The notes below the pieces were generated by a model. It was not told the origin of the DNA and searched no databases. It saw only the letters and a list, made by a program, of their open reading frames with translations. Both the position numbers and the translations under genes were made by a program. This document shows positions 9,301 to 20,019 of a stretch of 24,029 nucleotides of DNA, piece after piece (within the stretch, counting starts at the first letter, position 1; every line of letters starts with the position of its first letter). Source of the DNA: Mucidula mucida (Eukaryota; Basidiomycota; Agaricomycetes; Agaricales; Physalacriaceae); contig JADNYV010000520.1 in assembly GCA_015501055.1 (NCBI GenBank), positions 1 to 24,029 on the forward strand, in the 5' to 3' direction.

Positions 9301-10329
9301 ATTTGGATGCGGATAGCCAGCCCATCCCAATTGTCCCCATTGACATCTGTTTGAGGATCTATCGCGAGCAAAACCTTAAACGCCTCGAGCCAGACTGGCA
9401 GGACGGATGCAATGGCTTCTTTGACAGCAACGGGATGTTGCTCCTTTACTGTGTAGAGGGAGATGGTGCATTGGCGGAACACGGAGATGGTTCTGGACCG
9501 CGTAAGTGGTGATTGGTGCTGTTGCGAATATTAATAAAGTCTGCAGGGAGCCACAAAAACCACAAACCTCGGTGGCGCCTAAGATCGACAGAAGGACTGG
9601 GAGGAGGTCGCGTAAGACAGGGAGGATTTGATCTTCTGTCAAGTCAGCCTTGATGAATTCGGTAAAGACTTGCATGGCTCCATGGACTGCATCTGGGCTG
9701 CCGGATGAGATGAGGGAGATTAGGTTGTTTAAGAGGTCGGGGTATTCATCGGGCCAATCGCAATTAGCGATGGAGGTAAGGACCAGAGCCTACGAAATCA
9801 GACAGGCATCGCGTTGCATAGAGCGCTGGACGCACGCAAAGAGACCGGATCTTCCTATTTGGGTCCGACAGCCCTTGGAAAACTGCTTGTCGCACTTGAT
9901 TTTTGATCTACAGGCTGTTGAGAGGTGTTGCCAGGCAAGACGACGGATATCGCGCACCTCTGGAGACGGCGCGTTGCCCTTGAAGTTCTGAAAGTAGGGA
10001 GACCACCGCTCCTTCACGTATTTTCGCAGTAAAATAGTAGCCGAGTGCTGTCGCAGCCATCAAGACGCGTCCAAATCGTAAAAAACGCGCAAAAACTCAT
10101 CTGTCGCAGTGACATGTCACCATCTTGAGACACGACTAGCTGGGAGAGCGCCAAGCTCGTTTCTGCGCATAAAAAACGTGTTTATGGACCATATTTCCGA
10201 AATGTGGCTCTGTGGCCTACCTGGGATGGCTGAAAGCTGCGACAGCTTGATCTCTGCGGCCATCCGCACGTTCGAATTCGAGTTTAGCGTTCCTGTGAGG
10301 CATTCTGATATCTCGGCAATGGAGGTCAT
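6371..10329 (-). CDS. KAP114: Importin-9 / Kap114-type karyopherin
   Basis: An importin-beta family nuclear transport receptor; in yeast and animals this branch carries histones H2A-H2B and TBP into the nucleus. Exons 5' to 3': 10221-10329, 10101-10162, 9958-10047, 9836-9907, 9568-9789, 9294-9518, 8839-9246, 8526-8787, 8312-8474, 8044-8264, 7718-7995, 7396-7668, 7075-7336, 6975-7004, 6770-6903, 6539-6712, 6471-6491. That gives about 1001 residues, matching the family's 1000-1040. Recognisable parts are the N-terminal importin block (VRMAAEIKLSQL; LLRKYVKERW), the conserved GLSDPNRKIRSLC, HEAT-like helices throughout, TRSRT, and a C-terminal acidic stretch (about residues 925-975). The start is the ATG at 10329. 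Two oddities: intron 2 (10048-10100) begins ATGAGT instead of GTGAGT, and the frame stops at TGA 6473-6471, while the expected C-terminal tail (about 33 codons, to a stop at 6373-6371) follows in another frame. The product identity is strong; whether this copy is intact is not. Confidence 0.85.
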
Positions 10330-11050
10330 GGTACAAGAAGGAGGAGGAGGAGCAATGTTCCACCAAACAAACGCAAATGTCGCGTTCACGTGCAGTCGAC
10401 ATGGGAAACGTATGCTTTGCTTCGACAACACGCCGTTATATTTGACGGTCATGGAACCGAGCTAGAGTAATGGTAGGTGGGTATCGCGGCGCGGCCTTTT
10501 GCCTCGAAAATGACTGGTGACGATTCGGAGTTTGTTTAAACTCGTTTACTGCATGTACAACGCGTTCTGGTTTGAACTTGTACGGTATCGATGATATGGT
10601 AACTTGACATGTGTAGACATTACTCATCCAGCAAAAAGGATGACCACCAGCGCAAGAATAGCACTCGTTCCTTCACAAGCGGATTGCAGTTTCCGTGCCG
10701 ATAGACACGCTGTATAACAGATTGGGATCAAAGTTCACAAGATAAATCTCATGTTATTCAAGCCGTGTTCTGGAATCGATATCATACAAGCTAGAACCTT
10801 TCGAAGAGACTCTGTACATGAGAGCCAGAAACCCAACTCGGGCCAACTCTTTCCAGAAAGCAGAAGAAGAACTCACTGGAATCCAAGATATAGGGACCTC
10901 AAGGGGTCAATAAAAGGCTCCAATGTCAAAAGTCAAAATGAAAAGTCGCGGTGGAGAAGAAAGATTGAAATGCTTATGAAATGACCAAATCTGGAAATGA
11001 TGCCAACGACCGTGATCACAGCTTGACCGGGTTCCACCACGACGTCGACG
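10330..11050. promoter_or_regulatory. Shared divergent promoter region
   Basis: About 720 bp separate the starts of the importin gene (minus) and the Skt5-like gene (plus), so both promoters must lie here. No single conserved box stands out; a tcaataaaagg stretch near 10908-10918 is a possible weak TATA-like site for the plus gene. No gene is seen. Confidence 0.45.
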
Positions 11051-12684
11051 ATGTACACGGCGACGATGCAGCAGCCGCCGCGGCCGACGTCGCAGTACAC
11101 TCAAAAGGACCAGTATCCGCGGAACGGCGGCTCCCAGTACGATTCAGTGCGATCCAGAGCATCCGCCAATGCCCTCCAAGGCGCCAATGGGTACGAGCGC
11201 GAGTTTGCCGACGGTGGCGACGATGAACGCGGATATACCCCGCCACAGGACCAGGACGTAGACCCTGACGACTTTTACAACGGCAACGCCAACGCCAGCC
11301 ATCCGCCCTCGACGTACATGCCAGATCCATACGCTCAAACTCGCTCGGTAGCAACGCAGTCTATCCGCGCTCCTTCCCCTCCGCCTGCACCCATCCTCGA
11401 CCATTCCCATCTACGCCCCGGCAATCAGGCCGCCCTCCTCTCCCACGAACGCACCCTCGAACTATACCGCGCTAATGCGAAGAAAACTCAGGACCCAGAC
11501 CTTCAATTCGAATTCGCAGTCTTTATGATAGACGCCTCCAAATCCCTTCCTGTACCTGAGAATACCCCCGGAAATCTCCTGCAGGTCGAAAAGGCCATCG
11601 AAAAGCGGGAAGACCTCATCAAGGAGGCGACCGCATTGCTCAAACGCCTTGCCGATCGGGGCCATTCCCCCTCGCAGTATTTCCTGGCCGACTGCTTCGC
11701 CAACGGTATCGGCACAGTCAAGAACAAGCAGGATTTCGACCGTGCATACCCGCTCTTTGTCCTTGCGGCCAAGCATGGTCATGCCGACGCAGCCTACCGT
11801 GCCGGGACATGCTGCGAGAATGGATGGGGTTGTAGGCGGGAGTCGGCCAAGGCTTTGCAATTCTTTCGTAAAGCCGCGGCGTCGCAACATCCTGGCGCCA
11901 TGTATCGGCTCGGCGTGGCAGAACTCAATGGCGAGCTCTCCCTGTCAAAGCGACCAAAGGAGGGTGTCAAGTGGCTAAAGCGGAGTGCGGAGCATGCTAC
12001 GGCAGAGTTTCCACATGCTCTGCACGAACTCGCCCTGCTGCACGAGCGTGGCATTGACAACGTCGTGTTTGTCGACTACGAGTACTCTATAGAGCTTCTT
12101 GCCCAGGCTGCCGAACTCGGGTATGCACCCAGCGCATATCGATTAGGAGAATGTTACGAGTATGGTAAAAACGGGTGTCCAAGTGACCCAGCATTATCGA
12201 TACACTACTATGTGCATCATCTTCCTCATCCCGTTTCAAACTGTTAACGATCTTCACAGAACATCGCAGCCCAACAAAACCACCGTGACGCTTGCTTCGC
12301 TTAACAGCTTGGTACCTAGTAGGTCACCCGGTGTCCTGCCTCAGTCCGACACAGAAGCCTATCTATGGGCTGAGAAAGCTGCAGAGGCCGGTCTCCCCAA
12401 AGCCATGTACGCTGTGGGTTACTTTAGCGAAGTGGGCATAGGCACAACGGCTGATATGGAAAAGTGAGTCCATCGTTTCCGTGAGACTCGACATCTACTT
12501 ACTTTGTATTAGAGCTATCTCGTGGTACAAAAGGGCTGCCGACTTGGGTGATAAGCGCGCCGCTCAGCGACTAAAGGGGTCCACGAATCAGCCGATGCAT
12601 CAGCCGGGCGGGCCAGGGTCTGTACTCCATCGAGGAGGCCCGACGACGGTGGCGGCGCCAAGGGCAAGGACAAGGAGTGTGTAA
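11051..12684 (+). CDS. Sel1-repeat protein, Skt5/Chs4-like chitin synthase activator
   Basis: Exons are 11051-12211, 12260-12463 and 12513-12684; introns are 48 nt (12212-12259) and 49 nt (12464-12512), the latter with gtgagt. The first about 130 residues are low-complexity, rich in Q, P, D and S. From about residue 145 on come Sel1-type TPR-like repeats with the A-x-Y-x-L-G signature (for example ADRGHSPSQYFLADC, AKHGHADAAYRAGTC, AELGYAPSAYRLGEC, AEAGLPKAMYAVGYF). In fungi this layout is typical of Skt5/Chs4 proteins, which bind and activate chitin synthase at bud necks and growing tips. The C-terminus ends RTRSV, without the CAAX box of yeast Chs4. Exon 2 has two apparent single-T losses (near 12301 and 12324): the conserved reading HRDACFA and then WYLVG and PGVLPQSDTEAYLWA lies in three successive frames. 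As written, translation would stop at about 12303. An ATG at 11066 is an alternative start. Confidence 0.8.
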
Positions 12685-12980
12685 TAATGTAGAGAATTGG
12701 GGAGGAGTCTATCTTGGATTTGGGACTATCAGTATCTTTAATTCCTTTCATTCGAACGATGTAGTTTATAAACATATGATGCTTTCTGGACCTCGACGCT
12801 CTATTCTAGACTAGTTTAGTACGACACTCTCTATCTCATTGTTGTTCCCCTTGGAAGAATGTACATTCGAGGTCCTGCAATTAATTTTGGTACTCGTGGT
12901 ACCGTATATACACGCAGTCGACATCTAGCTGAAAATATATATACCCCGCAGAGCTCACTGCCGAGGCTCCGGCAGAATAG
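12685..12980. other. Convergent 3' region
   Basis: A short non-coding stretch between two gene ends on opposite strands. Nothing further is recognised. Confidence 0.4.
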
Positions 12981-14335
12981 TTATATGGACCTTTTTTTTA
13001 AAACAATCTTCACTTTTGGGACATGCGATACAAACGAGAGGAGCTTCTCTAGAGGCACTAAAGTTTGTTTGCTTTTGCGGCGTCTGGAGTGCATGAAGGT
13101 CACCTCCTGAAGGTCACATCGCCTGTCCACGAACGCACGAAAATCCTCCCAGTCCGTTTCGGTCAGCTCGTCACCTCGGGACGAGCCCCGGATCGTGAAC
13201 GTCTGGAGGGCGGGACATTGCATACAAGTCAGGACGGCGATGGGGCTGCGTATTTCAAGGAATATGAGGTGCGGGAGGACGTAGATAGAGGAGGGTGTTG
13301 GTATCAGATATGGAGTGGAGAGCCGGTAGGGGTTATCTCGGAAGATGTCCGTGAAGGACACAAGGTTCCGACATTGAGAGAGGATGTGGTAGATGTGGTG
13401 ATAATTGTGGGTCCCTAGGTCAAGCTCGAGATGGGTAATCTGCAGCCAAGGCAAGAAAAAGACGCGCGGTACATCGACGGGGACGTGGAAAGTAAGGCCA
13501 ACGTGTGTCAGGCGAGGAGCTTTGGAAACAATGTCAAAGGGCTCTCGCTCCGGGGGGTGTGGTATCGTATGCATACTGGACTGTCAGAGACAATTTAGTG
13601 AGTATGCTCAGCTCCGGTGCGTCTTTGAACTCGGATAAAGTTTCAAACCAGCATCTAAGCTCAAGCTCCAATAGACGCGGCGCGTGGCGTGCTAGTATGC
13701 GAGCGCGATTAGGCGCGAGGCCCTCAAGAGAGACACGTAGAGCGCTGTTCCCCGACCGGTTCAAAACCTCTTCAAGCCTCGTCCCATAGTAATCATTATA
13801 CACTATATGATCTCGACCTTCGAACGAATTCCATAGGGTGGGGGTCTGCCATGCGAGCGCTCTCCAATGCCTACACACTTGGCCAAGAAGCCATGGCATT
13901 TGAGGCTCGGCCTCGAAGATACTGAACGGCTTCTCAAAAGATAATGAGAATATTTAGAGAAGGATCTCGGTGGGTAGAGACTCGACAGGAGAATTGAGCA
14001 TTACATGGGCATTTAGCACGCGTTTAGCTTGCGCAAGGTGTTGTTTGGCTGCCTGCAAACTCTGACGCAGGCGAGCAACTCGAGCCTCGACATCATAGAG
14101 CTCGCCGCGCACTGCATCGGTAAAGATTCTAAGCTGGGGGCGAGCAGCGCTGATTTCTTCACGCGATGTGTGACTACCAAAGAGATGGTGGAACGGCGAA
14201 GGCGCGATGTATAGGCAGGATCGAAGGGTGGTCGCAGCGTAGCCACAATCAGGACAAGAAACACCTAACAATGAGCATCAGAATCGACGGAGTCGGAGGT
14301 TGTGGATTGGAAGATTCCCGACCTGCTATAGACAT
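12981..14335 (-). pseudogene. F-box protein gene with in-frame stop and frameshift
   Basis: Exon 1 is 14323-14335 (ATG at 14335), followed by a 58-nt intron (14265-14322), then a long exon from 14264. The N-terminus has a CPDC pair. Next come a helical stretch (about residues 60-90, VARLRQSLQAAKQHL) and the F-box, SPVESLPTEILL then IFSLSF, followed by VCRHWRALAWQTPTLW, the usual start of fungal F-box/LRR-like proteins. These recruit substrates to SCF ubiquitin ligases through Skp1. A TAA at 13956-13954 interrupts the F-box at codon 108, in frame on both sides. A second lesion lies in a six-base G run (plus strand 13552-13557), where one surplus base separates the frames; removing one would connect TVQYAYD to EPFDIVSKAPRLTHV. 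The downstream part has leucine-rich, LRR-like spacing to a stop at 12981. It could be a pseudogene or carry sequence errors. Confidence 0.7.
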
Positions 14336-14932
14336 TGGAAGGTGCAAGTCAAGAACCAAGCCGCCGGTGGCTGTACACCAATGTCACTACGTCCGTCCAA
14401 GGCGATTCAATGTTCCCTCTTTCCTCGCTACATCCCCTAGCCACACCTAAGAAGAACCTGCTTGAGCTGCTTCAGACTGAGTCGCCAAATACTGGACCAA
14501 AATCTCGAAAACACATCTGCCGATCCGTCAAAGTACCGTCATGGAAGGTGCGTGGTCCAACAATTTGACAGCTCATATCAACGCGTATATCAGATGAGGC
14601 CAGCTTCTCAAGCTGTGGGTAGGACAGGTGCAAATGAGGCGATGAAAAGTTTTCACTCGCCCATCGCGTCGGATCCGGACGCGCGCCAATCTAGATCTAC
14701 TCTACAACGCATGTGGTGCCTAAGCTCGAAATGGTGTGCCAGTGCCATGGCTCTCTAGAACGACTACGAAGCTATCTCTATCCAAGTCCGCGTTACTCTC
14801 GCATCCCAGATTTGTCGACTTTTACCAACTTGTACCCTCAGGTTCTCAATATTTGCAAAATCACTGGCGCAGATCCCATATAATGGCAGGAACAGGCTGA
14901 CCTCCGGTGGATACGAGCTTTAGAGATCTAGT
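14336..14932. other. Intergenic, no gene supported
   Basis: Scattered open frames on the plus strand (14335-14758) show no splice logic or recognisable motif. I see nothing definite; it may contain the promoter of the F-box gene. Confidence 0.35.
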
Positions 14933-15825
14933 ATGCCTCTCGCCGACGGGACCATTGTTGAGCTCACGAAACTGGTTGCCACAATTCCAAGCGCACGCCT
15001 ACACGTCTATATCCCGGTACGCTTCACAGTAACATTACTACTGCAACTGATTTCTTTGTCTAGGTCACGATGCCACGCGAAAAGATATTCGGTACTCTCC
15101 GCTGTACGCACAAACGCTTACACAACGTTCTGCCGTTGAAGGGGAAGGACAAGAGTTATTTGAACACAGATTTTGCTCAGCCATTGTTGCGGCATTGCGT
15201 ATGAGCTCAAATCGTTGTGGCCTAGAGCCTCATTCGAAGCGACTCCTCACGGCCTGATAACAGCCCTCGGTGCCAACTGGACCGTGGACAGGATGAGGTG
15301 TCCTTCACCCGAGCTCATCGAGACCATGCAGAACAAGATTCAAGATTGCGTAACGTATGTTAGTTTGTATGATGACTTGTAGACGCCCGCCAATGCACGA
15401 CTATTTCTGGAAGTCGACAGATGTATGGAGTCTTTGTCGGGGGGCTAGTGCACGATACCAACACGATACGCATATGCTATTTGAGTTCACAGGAAATTCA
15501 AGTGTGACCGAGGCACTCACTCGACGTGGCTTTTTCGACCACGAACGCGAAATCAGCCATAATTTTGCTGGTATTTGTATGCCCCACTCATTCGGGTTCC
15601 GAGGCTACTCATGCTCTTGGCGATCTCTGCACTGGATCAATTTCTCTTGCGATGCACTTTTCGAGTGCCGTACATGAAAGTAGGAAGTACGTCCTTCCTG
15701 AAGATACTCCACGAACTTACTCGCCCAGATACTTGGGCCTCATAGCAGAGATAGGAGCGGTGTTCTATGAGGGCGCCTTTGGTCCTTTAAACGGACCCGC
15801 TCAATCAGGGAGGCTTGCCGAATGA
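14933..15825 (+). pseudogene. Decayed unidentified coding region
   Basis: An ATG at 14933 opens a frame (MPLADGTIVELTKLV) that leads to an intron at about 15019-15062 (gtacgc...tctag). After that, protein-like stretches fall in different frames: SAVEGEGQELFEHRF with SAIVAALR (about 15119-15200), then YELKSLWPRASFEATP with GLITALGANWTVDRM (about 15198-15340), then a final frame with ESRKYVLPEDTPRTY and YLGLIAEIGAVFYEG ending at 15825. The break at 15199-15201 looks like loss of one T. A 33-nt or shorter intron-like piece near 15353-15382 is too short to be convincing. I do not recognise the family. It is either a pseudogene or a gene with base-loss errors; its exact exon structure cannot be set from this sequence. 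Confidence 0.4.
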
Positions 15826-15836
15826 ATTGTTCGCGC

Positions 15837-16040
15837 TCATTCGCTTGGAGATGAAACTCTATCTCGAACTGATTCGGTTAGCTCGATTGCACGAAGCATC
15901 AGTGCAAGCAGGCCATTCAAGTCTAAGGTGACTATTGCTTCAAGTGCGTTATTTTGGTCATAGATCACATTCCATTTGCCACCGCGCTTGAGGGAGATGG
16001 CGAATCGAGTGGTGGTCTGCCGAACATATGAACATACCAA
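15837..16040 (-). CDS. Small ORF, 67 codons, hypothetical
   Basis: It ends convergently 12 bp from the relic on the plus strand. The composition (TRFAISLKRGGKWNV, LDLNGLLALMLRAIEL) is protein-like but matches nothing I recognise. It could be the last exon of a longer minus-strand gene, since gtatgt occurs right after its ATG. Weak evidence. Confidence 0.22.
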   Translation of the reverse strand: MVCSYVRQTTTRFAISLKRGGKWNVIYDQNNALEAIVTLDLNGLLALMLRAIELTESVRDRVSSPSE

Positions 16041-16704
16041 TGGACTAACGCGGGAAGGCTCTCTATCCCCCCGGAAATCCCCATAGCTGTACGAAGTCGG
16101 AACCCCATTCTTGATGTTCTCTAGACGCGTGCTGCATTTTTGTTTGCAACTCAGGTTTGATAGATCTTCGCCTCAAATTGCTGTGTTGATAACATGAATA
16201 GAATGTCTAGATGTCCATTATGACTAGTTTAAAGCGTCCAGTGTGCGTAGGGACTCACAATTCGGAGGTACCTGGGCGTCTACGACGATTATAGGGATTG
16301 CTTCTCGACAGCAGACCCTCGTTTTGCTATCACAGCATCTTCCTGTGACTCGGAAATGCTGTCAAAAGAACCACGCAGCCACTATCCGCTGCCACTGGCA
16401 TACAGGCTCGATGACTAGGCATCTCAATGACGCCAGAAACGGCACAAGGCGATTGTATACTGTCTTCAACATCGTACGGTTTCCTACCTGCAAGCTCATC
16501 TTACTTTTCATTGCTACTCGGGGCACAGGCCGGACTCCCAGAAGGGCTTGAAAGGTGGCCGTGTTGATGGCCTGCCTAGCTTTTTTCTTCTGGCAGCGAG
16601 AGCTCTGGAAGCAACAGGCGCTTATTCTGTCACCGCACCCTCTTGTGCCTCTCACGATACTGCTCGAGTCATATTCCTATGTCTTAAGATGGAAATTGTG
16701 CCCC
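16041..16704. other. Left flank of the retrotransposon, no gene supported
   Basis: No convincing gene. A short plus-strand frame runs to the LTR edge from about 16567 (MACLAFFFWQRELW) but has no partner on the other side of the element. The five bases before the LTR are gcccc, which do not match the five after the right LTR. Confidence 0.35.
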
Positions 16705-17233
16705 TGTTAGCGACTGACTAAGCCACGAGACTCAACCAGGTACCACAGCAAGAACTAAGGAAGAAAGCGTTCGCGTTCGTAAGACTAGGCTAGGCCAGGT
16801 GTATAAACGAGATCGGAACTAAAGTACAATGATACTACACTACTGCTTATATACTAGTAAGTCTGTGTTTGAAGCTCCTTGTCCATACGCGTTTCCACTA
16901 GGGATGCTCCACGCCCTTGACCCAGTGTGGTATGCTACTAGTCCGTGAAACCATTAAATACGAGTGGTGACTGCATGTAAGTAATAATACTGAAACGACC
17001 ATGTGTGCTACGAGTGTCGGTGGTGTGTATACAATAGGGAGTCCATGAGGTATCGGCATGTATGATGTCATCCATGTGTTGGGTGTGTGTCCGACATGAG
17101 TACGGCTTCGGTAATGAAAAGGGGTATGATCGGTGACGAAACAGATGATGAAACGGTCCGTTGGTTGATAAGACAAGGCTCCCGATAAGATATGATAAGA
17201 TGTGAAAATGTGAAAATATGGCGATTCATAACA
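16705..17233 (-). repeat. 3' LTR (529 bp)
   Basis: TG...CA termini. It is identical to the right LTR except for T at 17084. On the sense strand it follows the polypurine tract. An open frame inside it is repeated in the other LTR and is not a gene. Confidence 0.95.
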
Positions 17234-17246
17234 TCACCCCCTCCTT
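17234..17246 (-). promoter_or_regulatory. Polypurine tract
   Basis: On the sense strand aaggagggggtga immediately precedes the 3' LTR. This is the expected RNase H-resistant primer for plus-strand DNA synthesis. It overlaps the pol stop codon by two bases. Confidence 0.8.
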
Positions 17247-20019
17247 AAGGCGCAAGTTCCATTCTGCGCCAGAGTCGCTCCATGAGGGCTGCAGAGGGTA
17301 GCGTGACGTCGAGGGGTTCGGTATCGGGCGGTGGCATGGGTCGGAATAGATGTGATGGAAATTGCGACATGGGGACTTCAATGCGAGCAAGCGCGGGTGG
17401 CTTCGGCTTGTTCGGATATTGTTGGTGGAAATCGCTGATAGCTTCGTCGGCATTTTTGAGATTGCATGCCGGTTCCCATGTCTGCTCGTGTGTGCCGTAA
17501 CCTTTCCAGTGAACCTTGTATTGAAAACCCCCGCGGTACTTTCGGGAATTAACCACTTTCTCAACCTCCCATTCCGGTTCGGCTCCTTCCAGCACAGGTG
17601 GTGGACGCGTGTCTCGGGGTTGTGTTGGAAATTGGGGCTCGTGGTAAGGCGTCAACAGGGCCTCATTGAACACGGGATGGATGCTTTTCCACGTGTGAGG
17701 AATCTGGAGCTTGTAAGAGCTCATCCCAACTTTCTTGATCACTTTGAACGGCCCGAAGCGTTTGTCATCGAGCTTCTTCATTGGTCGATCCGTGCTGAGG
17801 TTCGTCCCTTCCAGCCATACTTTGTCGCCTTCCTTGTACTCCACTGCCTCTGTCCGTTTCCTGTCATAAAACCGTTTCATATCCTCTTTGGCCATCTTCA
17901 ATGCCGACCCCACTTCGTCCCATGTTTTCCTCATGCCGTCGGCAAACTCCTGCGCAGTCTCATTTCTCGATGCCGTTTTCGGGGCGGTGCCTTTGTAGGG
18001 GTGTCTGCCCATGTCTGCAAAGAACGGAGTGACTTTAGTTGCCGAGTGTACCCGATCATTGTAAACAAATTCGGCAGAGGGTAGCCATTCGTGCCAGTCG
18101 TTCTGATGGTAGTTGACAAATAACCGTAAGAAATGTTCTATCTCTTGGTTCAGCCGTTCCGTCTGCCCATTTGCCTGTGGATGATACGCCGTTGTAAAGT
18201 TTCCTTGTATGCCCAACAACCGGTACAACTCCTTCATAAAACGCGAGTGGTATTGTGGACCGCGATCATGTATCATCTGGCGTGGCATCCCATGTATGGG
18301 GAAAATGCGATCTCGGTAGATGCGGGCCATGCCTTCTGACGTCAGAGTAGTGTGTGTCGGTATGATACGTAATCGCTTTGTGAAATGGTCCACAAACGTG
18401 CTGATAGCGTTGTATCCTCCCGATTCCGGCAGCTCTCCAATCATGTCCGTCCCTACTATTTCCCATGGCTCGCTTGGCACATCAATAGGATGAAGAGGTG
18501 CAGCCGGCTTCGTGCGATGTGACTTGGTGACCTGGCATTTTTGACACCCTTCTACGTATTCCCGGACGTCTCGGCTGATTCCTGGCCACCAATAGGTGCG
18601 TGTGATCAGCTCGAGGGTCTTGTATCGTCCAGGATGCCCTGCAAGCTGTGCATCATGGTGCATTCCAATAACTCTTCCCCGCAATTCCTTGTCCTTCGGT
18701 ATGTAAATACGATCCTTCCACATAATAAGTCCATTTTCCTTCTCTTCCCATCCTTTTTCTTTGTTTTCTAATGCTTTTTGTACGTATCTGTCTTTGTTTC
18801 CTTTTCTTTGTTTGATTTTGTTAAGTAATTCGTCCTCCGGTGTATCTACTGTATGTAAAGAAAATTGAATTTGTGAAATAAAAAACTCCGGCTTGAGCAA
18901 AACAACGTTTTCGTTATCTTTTTCCCCCTTCTCAAGGCCTGTCATCCTTGACAAGGCATCAGCTTTCCCCATCGTCTTGCCCGGCTTGTGAATCATCTGT
19001 ATGTCATATTCCGCTAACTCCGTAACCCATCTCGCCTGCCTCCGATTCAACTTTTGTGGCTTCCGGAAGTACTGGAGGTTTTGATGATCGGTAAACACCT
19101 CCACTGTTTCCTTTGCTCCAAGGAGATATTGTCTCCAATCATCAATCGAGTCCATAATAGCCATCATCTCTTTGTCGTAGATCTCATAATTGCGCTCTAC
19201 TTCGTTCAGCGCGCGAGACCGAAAGGCTACTGGTCTCCATTTTCCGTCCACCAACTGGGAAAGAACCGCCCCGTTCGCATAGTTCGAGGAGTCTGCCTCA
19301 ACTCGAAACTTGCCGTCGTCGCGTGGTACGATCAGAACGGGTTCTTCCGTCATCCTCCGCTTCAACTCCTCAAACGCCTCGTGCTGCTCCATGCCCCAAA
19401 CCCACTCGCCCTTCCCGGTTAGCGATGTCAATGGCTTCGCTACTCCCGCAAATCCCCGGATGAAACGTCGGTAGAAGTTGCAGAAGCCCAGGAATGACTG
19501 TACTTCCTTCTTCTTCGTCGGCTCCTTCCATTCCTTTACTACGGCCACTTTTGCCGGATCCATCTTCACCTCTCCTCCTCCAACAATAACTCCTAAGTAG
19601 TCTACAGTATGTGCCTCGAAACTACATTTCTCGGGTTTTAAATACAACTTATTTACTCGTAATATTTCTAATACTCGTCGTACGATATGCCTATGTTCTT
19701 CCAACGTGTTCGTAAAGATAAGTATGTCATCCAAGTAAACTATAACATGTCCTTCATCAATCAGCTCCTTGAGAATGTGATTCATGAACGATTGGAATGT
19801 CGCCGGCGAGTTTGTAAGTCCGAAGAACATGACTGAGGGCTCGAACAGGCCTCGGTTTGTTCTAAACGCCGCTTTCCACTCATCACCTTCTTTGATCCGG
19901 ATGTTATTGTAACCCCATCGGACATCCATCTTTGTGAAAACCTTTGCTCCTTTCAACTTGTCGATAAGCTCCTGAATCAACGGCAAGGGGTATCGGTTCT
20001 TGATTGTCATGTCGTTCAA
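17245..20019 (-). CDS. pol: Pol 3' part: RT, RNase H, integrase, chromodomain
   Basis: Counting from the first Met at 20019 (924 codons; not a real start, because coding continues upstream in the same frame to about 20070): RT with YLDD at 95-98; RNase H with catalytic D243, E284, D311 and D354; integrase zinc finger with H462, C492 and C495; integrase core D525, D585 and E621 (GTD, HDRG, NGQTER); the GPF-like block [12 protein letters not shown] near 754-765; and a chromodomain at about 817-868 (WEVEKVV, VHWKGY, TWEP). Together these copy the RNA, remove it, insert the DNA and probably steer insertion to marked chromatin. All catalytic residues looked for are present, and the stop TAA lies beside the polypurine tract. 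The upstream RT motif [15 protein letters not shown] also lies in this frame. Confidence 0.93.
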   Translation of the reverse strand: MNDMTIKNRYPLPLIQELIDKLKGAKVFTKMDVRWGYNNIRIKEGDEWKAAFRTNRGLFEPSVMFFGLTNSPATFQSFMNHILKELIDEGHVIVYLDDILIFTNTLEEHRHIVRRVLEILRVNKLYLKPEKCSFEAHTVDYLGVIVGGGEVKMDPAKVAVVKEWKEPTKKKEVQSFLGFCNFYRRFIRGFAGVAKPLTSLTGKGEWVWGMEQHEAFEELKRRMTEEPVLIVPRDDGKFRVEADSSNYANGAVLSQLVDGKWRPVAFRSRALNEVERNYEIYDKEMMAIMDSIDDWRQYLLGAKETVEVFTDHQNLQYFRKPQKLNRRQARWVTELAEYDIQMIHKPGKTMGKADALSRMTGLEKGEKDNENVVLLKPEFFISQIQFSLHTVDTPEDELLNKIKQRKGNKDRYVQKALENKEKGWEEKENGLIMWKDRIYIPKDKELRGRVIGMHHDAQLAGHPGRYKTLELITRTYWWPGISRDVREYVEGCQKCQVTKSHRTKPAAPLHPIDVPSEPWEIVGTDMIGELPESGGYNAISTFVDHFTKRLRIIPTHTTLTSEGMARIYRDRIFPIHGMPRQMIHDRGPQYHSRFMKELYRLLGIQGNFTTAYHPQANGQTERLNQEIEHFLRLFVNYHQNDWHEWLPSAEFVYNDRVHSATKVTPFFADMGRHPYKGTAPKTASRNETAQEFADGMRKTWDEVGSALKMAKEDMKRFYDRKRTEAVEYKEGDKVWLEGTNLSTDRPMKKLDDKRFGPFKVIKKVGMSSYKLQIPHTWKSIHPVFNEALLTPYHEPQFPTQPRDTRPPPVLEGAEPEWEVEKVVNSRKYRGGFQYKVHWKGYGTHEQTWEPACNLKNADEAISDFHQQYPNKPKPPALARIEVPMSQFPSHLFRPMPPPDTEPLDVTLPSAALMERLWRRMELAP

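Noticed and set aside
10330..10452. An earlier start for the importin gene (41 extra codons)
   Set aside because: The ATG at 10329 matches the family N-terminus; the upstream residues look like 5' leader sequence.
15353..15382. 28-33 nt intron in the 14.9-kb relic
   Set aside because: It is shorter than any other intron in the window and without a branch site; the region is more likely damaged.
17282..18771. Long plus-strand open frames across 17.3-18.8 kb
   Set aside because: They are antisense to the integrase and chromodomain coding region, which explains the sequence completely.
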